Assembly (NCBI GenBank): GCA_026706225.1
Contig: JAPOZE010000593.1
Location: 1,193-24,609 of the forward strand
Source: Acidobacteriota bacterium
Lineage (GTDB): Bacteria > Acidobacteriota > Terriglobia > Versatilivoradales > Versatilivoraceae
DNA: 23,417 nucleotides
Reading direction: 5' to 3'
Shown in pieces: positions 1 through 7,300 of the stretch; the stretch's first letter is position 1, and each line of letters opens with the position of its first letter. A program made the position numbers and the translations under genes. The notes below the pieces were generated by a model. That model worked only from the letters and a program-made list of their open reading frames with translations, did no database searches and was not told the origin of the DNA.

Positions 1-2337
1 CCAGTAGCTTTCCGGGTCGACCTCCAGGTGGAGAACGCCGGCTTCGGTCGGCCGGCGGAGGTAGAGCTCGCGCTTGGGGACTAGGGTTCTTACGAGATCG
101 GTTTCCTCGTCGTTCAGCCGGAACGCCGCGGCCGCGCTGTCAGGCAGGTCCGGATTGGCGAGGAAGAGCTTGGTGGGCATGGACTCAAGCAGGGCCTCGG
201 CTCCCGGGGTGCCGGTAACGTCGACCGCCGACTGGGTGGCCATCACCAGGGCGGCGTTCTTCTTTCTCCAGGTCTTGGCGGCCTCGGCCAGGTGGGCCAG
301 GATCGCGGGGTCGCGCAGGTAGCGCCAGGCCTCGTCGACCACCATCAGTTTGAGTCTTGTGATCTCGGCGGGGTCTTCCAGAGCGAGCCGCATGCGCTCG
401 AGCAGGTAGAAGAGGGCCGCTTCGCAGAGGTCCTCGTGTTCGGCGGCGCCGGCCAGATCGATCACCTGCCAGTCGGAGAGTTTCAGGTCCTCTTCAATGG
501 GGGGGTTGTCGAAGCACGGGCCCCAGGCGCCCTGGCCGTGCCAGCGGTCGAGGGCAGGCCACATTCGCTTGGGGAGGGTCGGCACCAGGGTTCCAAAGGA
601 GCGGCGTTCGGCGGGCAGCTGATAGAGATCCTCGACGCGCTTGCGGATTTCGGAGGGGTCCTCGCCGGTAGACTGGTAGCCGCCGAGCCGGAGGAGGCGG
701 GCCATCCAGCCGGCGAGGAACTGGAAGGTGCGATCGGTGGGGGGAAGCCCAAAGGGACGGAGGCGAAAGGACGCTCCGCGGTCCTCTTCGGGGGAGAGCT
801 CGAGGTAGCCGCCGCCGAGGAAGCGCGTCAGCCAGCGGTAGGAACCGCCGAGATCGAGGATGAGGATCCTGGGCGTGTACTTCAGGGCCTGCACCAGCAG
901 GAAGTTGAGCAGGAAGCTCTTCCCTGCCCCGGTGGCGCCGAGCACGAGTGTGTGGCCGACATCGCCGGCATGGAGGTCGTAGTGGTAGGCGGTCTTCCAG
1001 CGAGTCTCAAGGACAGCGAGGGAAGCCTGATCGAGATGGCTGCTAAGAGGCTGGCCGACAGGCGGACCGTAGAGAGGGGACAGGCAGGCCGCCAGGCCCG
1101 CGGAGGCGAGGATGGAGCGGACCTGGCGCGAAGGCGGCTGGGACGGCAGGCGGCAGAACCAGGCAGGAAGCTGCCCGAAGCCTTCGCGGATGACCTTGGC
1201 GTCATGAGAGTCGAAGATGCGCCTGACTTCCCCATCCATCCAGTCGAGTTCGGAGATCTCTCCATGGAGCGCGACCGTCAGGGATAAATCGCCATAGGCG
1301 ATGCCGTCGGAATCGAGCTCGACCAGCGCGTCCTGCAGGCGGTTGACCTCGGCGCTGGCGGCGCTGTCTTCCAGCGCAGCGTCGGTGGACTCCTTCTCCT
1401 GGATGTGCGCCAAGGTGGTATAGCGCAATGCGAAGTAGTGGCGGCGGGCGGAGTTGATGCGCTTGCGGGCCTTGTTCTGTGCGAGTCTCCGCCATTCGAG
1501 GCTGACGCTGAGGGTTCCCCCCAGCCGGTAGAGGTCGGCCAGCAGGTTTGCCCGTGCCTCGACAGGCGGTGAGAGAAGCGAATAGAGGACAACGTCCTCG
1601 CCATCGAGGCGCAGGTGGCGGCGTTCGGCCTCGAGTTCCGAGAGGGCCAGGCGCCAGTTAAGGCCGCTGCCTGTGGTCCCGTTCCAGTGGGTGCCCGGGC
1701 GGTTGATGAGTTCGGACAGCAGGCGGGAGGCTTCCCCCGCTTCGAGGATCCGGATGGGAGTCAGGTCGTCGAGCAGGACGCGGGAGGCCTCGACTTGTTG
1801 GCGAAAGCGCCCGGCCGCGGCTTCAATCGAGGCCCGGAGGTAGGATTCCCCCTGAGAGGAGCGGCGCCAGGAAGCCCACTGACCGAGCAGGGGGAGTCGT
1901 TCCAGCCGTCCCCTCCAAGTGTTGCCGGCGTTGGCTCCGGCCTGGTTGAGTCGGGGATCGGTGGACCAGGCAACGTAGGTACGGGTGTCGGAAACCCGGC
2001 TCTTGAGGAACCGGGTCCTCCTACCGGCAGCCAGCGCGGCAATCTGCCCTCCCCCGCCGGTTGCCGGCTCAAGCTGCAACGGCCGGCGCAGGAAGTAGAA
2101 ATAAAACCGCGTGCGGTCGTCGAGGTTCGAAAGCGCGCGCTGCCATCGGTCGAGGACGCGGTCCATCTGGGCGGCTGTCTGCCCGTCGGCAACACAAGGG
2201 GACAGCTGGCCGAGGGTCAGGAGTTGCCCGCCACGGGTGAGGCAGGTCCTGTTGTCGGGAAGCCAGCCCCAGTACGGGATCTCTTCGGCCAGGGACCCGG
2301 CTGCCGCGTAGTCCCGGGCTTCTGCAACGAGGTTCAC
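1..2337 (-). CDS. trbE: VirB4/TrbE-family conjugative transfer ATPase (C-terminus off the left edge)
   Basis: Cytoplasmic/inner-membrane ATPase that powers type IV secretion pilus assembly and DNA transfer. Translating the minus strand from a GTG at 2337 gives 779 codons with no stop, ending in ...EVDPESYW at base 1, so most of a typical 800-850 residue protein is present. A Walker A motif GATGAGKS lies at residues 467-474, followed by the typical ILDLGGSYRWL stretch. The Walker B region is LKLMVVDEAWRYL, with D668-E669, followed by a WRKKNAALVMATQS segment, all typical of the CagE/TrbE/VirB4 family. The GTG overlaps the trbD stop (GTGA), with a purine-rich AGGAAGGGAAG just upstream, so trbE is translationally coupled. 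Family assignment is firm; the choice of TrbE over VirB4 rests on the trbC-trbD order and is less certain. The long plus-strand frames across this region are shadows. Confidence 0.95.
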   Translation of the reverse strand, partial: MNLVAEARDYAAAGSLAEEIPYWGWLPDNRTCLTRGGQLLTLGQLSPCVADGQTAAQMDRVLDRWQRALSNLDDRTRFYFYFLRRPLQLEPATGGGGQIAALAAGRRTRFLKSRVSDTRTYVAWSTDPRLNQAGANAGNTWRGRLERLPLLGQWASWRRSSQGESYLRASIEAAAGRFRQQVEASRVLLDDLTPIRILEAGEASRLLSELINRPGTHWNGTTGSGLNWRLALSELEAERRHLRLDGEDVVLYSLLSPPVEARANLLADLYRLGGTLSVSLEWRRLAQNKARKRINSARRHYFALRYTTLAHIQEKESTDAALEDSAASAEVNRLQDALVELDSDGIAYGDLSLTVALHGEISELDWMDGEVRRIFDSHDAKVIREGFGQLPAWFCRLPSQPPSRQVRSILASAGLAACLSPLYGPPVGQPLSSHLDQASLAVLETRWKTAYHYDLHAGDVGHTLVLGATGAGKSFLLNFLLVQALKYTPRILILDLGGSYRWLTRFLGGGYLELSPEEDRGASFRLRPFGLPPTDRTFQFLAGWMARLLRLGGYQSTGEDPSEIRKRVEDLYQLPAERRSFGTLVPTLPKRMWPALDRWHGQGAWGPCFDNPPIEEDLKLSDWQVIDLAGAAEHEDLCEAALFYLLERMRLALEDPAEITRLKLMVVDEAWRYLRDPAILAHLAEAAKTWRKKNAALVMATQSAVDVTGTPGAEALLESMPTKLFLANPDLPDSAAAAFRLNDEETDLVRTLVPKRELYLRRPTEAGVLHLEVDPESYW

Positions 2338-2648
2338 CTTCTTCCCTTCCTTGCTCCCCTGATCAACACGTGCCAAGGGTTGTCGCTCCACTTGCCGGGA
2401 TCATAGCGGGCGCGGTAACGGGACGATTCCTTCAGGATCAGGAGCATGTCGGGATCAACCTTAAGGGCCGCCCGCCCTGCCCCATAGAGCGCGGCGAGGA
2501 CAACCACTGCTGACAACAAGGAATCGGCCCCGATCCAAAGAGCCATGCTCAGAGTAAAGCTCAGCACGAGCCAGGTGCGTTCTACGCCCAGAAAGATCTT
2601 GGGCCGGCTGAGGGCGGGATACCCCTGCCAAGCTCGGAACTCGCTCAT
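2334..2648 (-). CDS. trbD: TrbD/VirB3-like conjugal transfer protein
   Basis: A 104-residue inner-membrane component of the mating-pair apparatus, VirB3 type. It begins MSEFRAWQGYPALSRPKIFL, has a hydrophobic double segment (about residues 25-58), and then the family-typical stretch DPDMLLILKESSRYRARYDP, with a basic tail ending ARKGRR. The start is set by an ATGA overlap with the trbC stop at 2645-2647. A longer upstream extension of this frame reads through trbC in another frame and is rejected because it is proline/arginine-rich nonsense. The stop overlaps the GTG of trbE. VirB3 proteins work next to the VirB4 ATPase, and some species fuse the two, which fits the neighbour order. Confidence 0.9.
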   Translation of the reverse strand: MSEFRAWQGYPALSRPKIFLGVERTWLVLSFTLSMALWIGADSLLSAVVVLAALYGAGRAALKVDPDMLLILKESSRYRARYDPGKWSDNPWHVLIRGARKGRR

Positions 2649-2896
2649 GGCGTTGGGAAAAGCCAAGTCGAGAAGCTCAATGCGCCCAGGGCCATGCCGA
2701 GGCCGAAGATGACGCCGGCCAGGGCGCGCTTGGAACCCCCCTCGCCGAAGGCGAACATCAATCCAGCGACAACAATAGCTATCAGCGACAGGCCCCTTGC
2801 GATCGGACCGGTGAAGGCCCGCTGAAGTACGTCCACCGCCTGGAGCCAAGGGCTGGGGCCGGTTCCTTGAAGTAAAAGCACCAGAAGTTCATCCAT
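2645..2896 (-). CDS. trbC: TrbC/VirB2-like pilin subunit
   Basis: An 83-residue major pilin precursor of the conjugative pilus. The sequence starts MDELLVLLLQGTG, then a short amphipathic part. Two hydrophobic helices follow (about residues 34-52 and 60-80), separated by the short polar loop GEGGSKRA, the usual TrbC/VirB2 layout. An in-frame ATG eight codons further upstream (2920) was not used, because a strong Shine-Dalgarno AAGGAGG lies 5 nt before the ATG at 2896. It is the first gene of the visible minus-strand operon trbC-trbD-trbE, with overlapping stops and starts, so the three are probably one transcript read from the 2897-3047 divergent region. The family call rests on length, topology and gene order rather than on a catalytic motif. 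Confidence 0.85.
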   Translation of the reverse strand: MDELLVLLLQGTGPSPWLQAVDVLQRAFTGPIARGLSLIAIVVAGLMFAFGEGGSKRALAGVIFGLGMALGALSFSTWLFPTP

Positions 2897-3047
2897 TTCT
2901 GCCTCCTTGGAGAGCTTCAAAAAACAGCGTCTTCAAAGCCCTGCAAGCCGTGTGACGCTCCCGGGAATGCTCCGTTAGGGTCCTTTTGGATAGGAGGCTT
3001 TTTGAAGAAGTAATTCCAATGGAATCAATCGCTAACGGAGGTCGATG
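2897..3047. promoter_or_regulatory. Divergent intergenic region between trb operon and ardC-like gene
   Basis: This 151-bp gap separates minus-strand trbC from the plus-strand ArdC-like gene and must hold promoters for both. A small palindrome, ATTCC-AAT-GGAAT (3013-3025), sits just upstream of the plus gene and could be an operator. The plus gene has a GGAGGT at 3037-3042. I could not pick convincing -35/-10 pairs on either strand. Confidence 0.4.
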
Positions 3048-4322
3048 ATGGAAGTCCCGGGAAGAAAGGATATGGGAGTCGGATCCGTTGATTGGACCGG
3101 CGAGTGGGAAAACCGCCGCGAAGTCGATGAGGTTGCCTGGCAAGTAGCTGAACAGATGATGCAGGGCCGCGCCTCATGGCAGAAGACCCGAGAACCCGAG
3201 GAACCCGCCCTGCCCCGATCTCTCCGAACAGGCAAGCTGTACAGAGACTACAACTCAATCCACCTTTCCTCCGTCGCCCAGGAACGCGGCTACCGAGATG
3301 TTCGCTGGGGGACACGGGAGCAGATCGAGGCGTTGGGGGGGCGTATCCGCGATGGCGAGCAGGGCCTGCCGCTCGGCGGGGTTGTCGAAACGAAACCCCG
3401 CGGCTTGAGGATCGACTTGGCCGACGATTCTCTCACAGTGCGCCATAGTCGGGATTTTGCCCGAACCGTGTTGGTCGAAGCCCGTTCCCGGCCTGTTGAT
3501 CCCACCACCGTCTACAGCGTCGGATTCGTAAGCAAGAACGGCACAATGGCCTGGAGCAGCGCAGGCTGGAACAAGGATGAGGCTGATGGCATCGCCGAGG
3601 ACTACCTCAAGTCGGGCCGGATCCCCTCCGACGCCCTACCTGGGCCGTCTTACTCGGCGGTAACCAACGTCTACAACGCCGAGCAGGCCGACGGGCTGCC
3701 AGCGCCGCAGCAATCGCGGGCCGAGCCGGCCTGGAAGGCCCACCAGCGCGCCGAAGACATACTGCAGGCCTCAGGCGTCCGCGTGCGCCACGTGGTGGGG
3801 CGTCGTGCCTCCTACTCGCTCGACGGGGACACGATCGCAATCCCCGAAAAGGTCCGCTTTACGTCGCCCGCCGAGTACTACCGCACCGTCGTCAAGCAGC
3901 TCGCCCACGCCGCCGCCCACCCCTCCCGGCTGGGCCGCGAGGTCTCTGATTACCTCGGCGACCCTTCCATCCCGAATTCTGCTGGTCCCCGCGAGGACCT
4001 GCGGGCCGAGATGGCTGCCAGCATAACCTGCGAGCGGATCGGCCTGGGCTATAGTCCCCAGGCGACGCACGGCCCCACTGTGAAGGCGTCAGTCCTGAGT
4101 CGCGAACCCGGAGAGCTGATCCAGCTCGCCCACGAGTCCCAAAAAATTTCTGACCATTTGGTCGCCGCCGGCCGGGAGCGCGCTGCAGCCAGAGAGCAGA
4201 ATTCTCCTTCGCCCGGCGCAATCAGGGCGACCCAGCCGCCTCAGATGCGCCCTTCCCTGCACCAAGCAAGGGTTGCGAACCCCGAGCGGCTTCTCCAACG
4301 AAGCGGAGGGCCCGCTCGGTGA
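3048..4322 (+). CDS. ArdC-like antirestriction protein paralogue with lost metal site
   Basis: A 424-residue homologue of ArdC (N-terminal ssDNA-binding domain plus zincin-like metallopeptidase domain). Clear matches to the intact ArdC at 16893 include DYNSIHLSSVAQERGYRDVR, the WGTREQI..GGRIRDGEQG segment, VYNAEQADGLP, WKAHQRAEDILQASGV, the LRAEMAA segment and a similar C-terminal end. Two features are odd. First, where the intact copy has HEVGH, this protein has K283-Q-L-A-H287, so the first zinc ligand and the catalytic glutamate are both absent. Second, about 80 residues (roughly 98-180) with no counterpart replace the KATDDKGKP region. The start is placed at the second ATG (3048) because the GGAGGT at 3037-3042 is only 2 nt from the first ATG (3045). 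The TGA stop overlaps the GTG start of the giant gene. Protease activity is unlikely; DNA binding may remain. Confidence 0.85.
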   Translation: MEVPGRKDMGVGSVDWTGEWENRREVDEVAWQVAEQMMQGRASWQKTREPEEPALPRSLRTGKLYRDYNSIHLSSVAQERGYRDVRWGTREQIEALGGRIRDGEQGLPLGGVVETKPRGLRIDLADDSLTVRHSRDFARTVLVEARSRPVDPTTVYSVGFVSKNGTMAWSSAGWNKDEADGIAEDYLKSGRIPSDALPGPSYSAVTNVYNAEQADGLPAPQQSRAEPAWKAHQRAEDILQASGVRVRHVVGRRASYSLDGDTIAIPEKVRFTSPAEYYRTVVKQLAHAAAHPSRLGREVSDYLGDPSIPNSAGPREDLRAEMAASITCERIGLGYSPQATHGPTVKASVLSREPGELIQLAHESQKISDHLVAAGRERAAAREQNSPSPGAIRATQPPQMRPSLHQARVANPERLLQRSGGPAR

Positions 4323-7300
4323 AGCCTCTCTTCCCCCTCCTGAGGTCGCGCCGCCTTTCCAGGACCTGCCTTCTGGCGACCCTCGCCGTGGTGTCCCTCG
4401 GCCAGGAGGCCCAGGCTCAATGCTCCAGCGCGTTTTTCGCTAATTGGCACGTTTGCGGCAGCGGCACCACCATTATCGAAGGCAAGCAGGCCAGCATTTC
4501 TCTGTGGATTCGGCGCTCTATAGGCGTTCCCAATCAGGCCGCTAGCTTCTCCATCACTGTGTCGAGTTCCATCGTCGGGGGCGACCCTCTTAATTCCTCC
4601 ACGGTGACCATTGGCGCTACAGACAGCACCAGCACCCGCGCCACCTTCAATGTCTTCGCCACTGATACCAAGTTGTACGAAGGCACCCGCGCTTACTCCA
4701 TAAGCGCCCGCCGAATCGATCCTGATCCGCCTGAGGCTTCTTCGACTATCGCCACTATTGCGGGCACCATTCGTGATGACGAGTCTCCGCCTTCCTTCAA
4801 ACTCACCGCCAGGCCGACCTCCTGGAGCGAGGGCGATGGCAGTGTCAAGGTTTCACTCACCGCCACTCTTGGCGAGGCGATCGGCAAGAACCTGTCCGTG
4901 ACCTTTTCCGCGAGCGGCACTTCCGATTACAAAGTAAGCTCCGCTCAAACACGCACCATCTCTCAGGGCGATACCAGCGCCAAGGCCGACCTGACCTTCA
5001 CTCCGGTTAACGATGACGTGGACGAGCCCAACGCTTCCATAACCGTGCGCGCCCGTTCCAACGATTCCGGCATTGGATCGGCATTCGCCACACTGACCCA
5101 GCGCGACAACGACACCAGCGAGGCGCTGTCCTTTTCCCGCACGAAGGTCGCCGTTGATGAAGGCGGGACCGCCACCTACTCGGTCAGCCTTGCCGAAGCC
5201 GCCACGGGAGAGGTCACCGTCTCGATCGCCAAGGCGGCCGGCGGCGATCCCGACATCACCGTTTCGCCCGCTTCGCTCACCTTCACGACCTCCAACTGGA
5301 GCGAGGGCCAGACGGTTACCCTGAAGGCCGCCCAGGACGACGACCTGGCCGACGGGACCGCCACCATCAACCACACCGCCTCGGGAGCCAACTACTCCGG
5401 CATCCGGGGCGCGGTCACCGTCACCGAGGAGGATGACGATACCGGCTCGCTGGCCTTCTCGCCTTCGGCTGTCGATGTTCCCGAAGGAGGCAAGGCGACC
5501 TACTCGGTCAGCCTGTCGCATGAGCCCAGCGGCAGCGTCACCGTCTCGATCGCCCCCACAAGGGGGAGCGATGCCGATATCACCGCAAGTCCCAAGAGTC
5601 TCACTTTCACCACAAGCAATTGGAGCACCGGCCAGGCGGTCACGGTCTCGGCGGCTTCAGACACCGATGGCCTCAACGGTACGGCGACCCTGCGCCACAC
5701 CGCCTCGGGGGCCGAATACGCCGGGGTCACCGGCGACCTCATCGCCACCGAGCAGGACAAGGACAGAAAACTCATCATCACGGGCAGCCCGGTCAGGGTC
5801 ACCGAGGGAAGCACCGCGGCCTACACCCTGAAGCTGGCTACCCGGCCCACCGGGACCGTCACGGTCTCGGTGAGCTGGCTGCAAGGCGACTCGGACCTTT
5901 CCGCCACCCCCGCCTCTCTCAGCTTCACAACGCTCAACTGGAACACCGCCAAGACCGTCACCGTCTCGGCCGCCGAGGACGACGACCTGGCCGACGGTTC
6001 GGCCACCTTCACCCATACTGCGAAAGACGGCGGCTACGGCGGCGTCATGGCCACGGCCACTGCCACCGAGGACGATGACGATTCCGCCGAACTGCTCTTC
6101 TCGAAACGTTCCGTCAAGGTCCCCGAGGGAGGCAGGGCGACCTATACCCTTCGGCCCCGCTACGCCCCCACCGGGACGGTCACGGTCGGGGTCGCCGTCG
6201 CCGATGCCGGCGACGTGGACATCACCGTCAGCCCCTCCACCCTCGCCTTCACCACAAAGAACTGGAGCACCGCGCAGACCGTCACCGTCTCCGCCCGCGA
6301 GGATGACGACGGCGTTGACGGCTCCCGGCAGATCAATCATTCGGCCACCGGCGCCGAATACACCAACGTCAGCGGCGCCGTCACCGCCACCGAGGAGGAC
6401 GATGACACCGCCGCCATCGTCCTTTCCAAGACCTCCCTGACGGTTGCCGAAGCCGGCACGGCCACCTACACCGTGGAGCTGGCCACCCAGCCCACCGCGG
6501 CCGTCACCGTCGCGATCGTCCGTTCGACAGGGGACACCAGCATCACCTTCACTCCGGACACGATGACCTTTACCCGGTCGAACTGGGATGACGCCCAGGA
6601 GGTCAGGGTCTCCGCCGCCGAGGACGACGACGGCGTCAACGGGGAAGCCACCCTCAGCCACACCGCCTCGGGAGGCGACTACGCCACCCTCAGCAAGGAC
6701 GCCAGCGTGACCGAAAGCGACAACGACGCTCAGGGGCTCACCCTTTCCGAGCGCGCCCTGACGGTCAGGGAGGGAGGATCGGACACCTATACGGTCCGGC
6801 TCGCCACCCAGCCTTCCGGCAACGTCACCGTCAGGATCGCCCGAGCAGCTGCGGGCGATACCAGCATCACCGCTTCCCCGCCCTCCCTGAGCTTTACGAC
6901 CATCACCTGGAGCACCCCGCAGACCGTCACCGTCTCCGCGGCCGAAGACGACGATCTGGCCGACGGTTCGGCCACCTTCACCCACACCGCCCAGGGCGGG
7001 GGCTACGGCTCGGTCACCGGAGCGGTCAAGGCGACCGAGAGGGATAACGACTCGGCAGGCCTGGTGTTTTCCCGCAGCGCCCTCTCGGTCGCCGAAGGAG
7101 GCTCCCGGGCCTACACCGTGCGGCTTCTTTCCCAGCCGAGCGCCCGGGTGACGGTCTCGATCGCCAAGGCCGCCGATGGCGATCCCGATCTTTCCGCCTC
7201 CACGGACTCGTTGACCTTTACTACCTCTAACTGGAACACCGCCAAGACCGTCACCGTCACGGCTGGGGAGGACGACGACCTGGCCGACGGCTCGGCCACC

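Noticed and set aside
292..1287. 331-residue plus-strand open frame
   Set aside because: It lies antisense to the VirB4/TrbE frame, which carries Walker A and B motifs; the plus-strand product is low-complexity Gly/Ala/Glu sequence typical of high-GC shadows.
2940..3047. Conjugative oriT beside trbC
   Set aside because: No nick-site-like sequence or extended inverted repeats recognised here, and no relaxase gene in the window.
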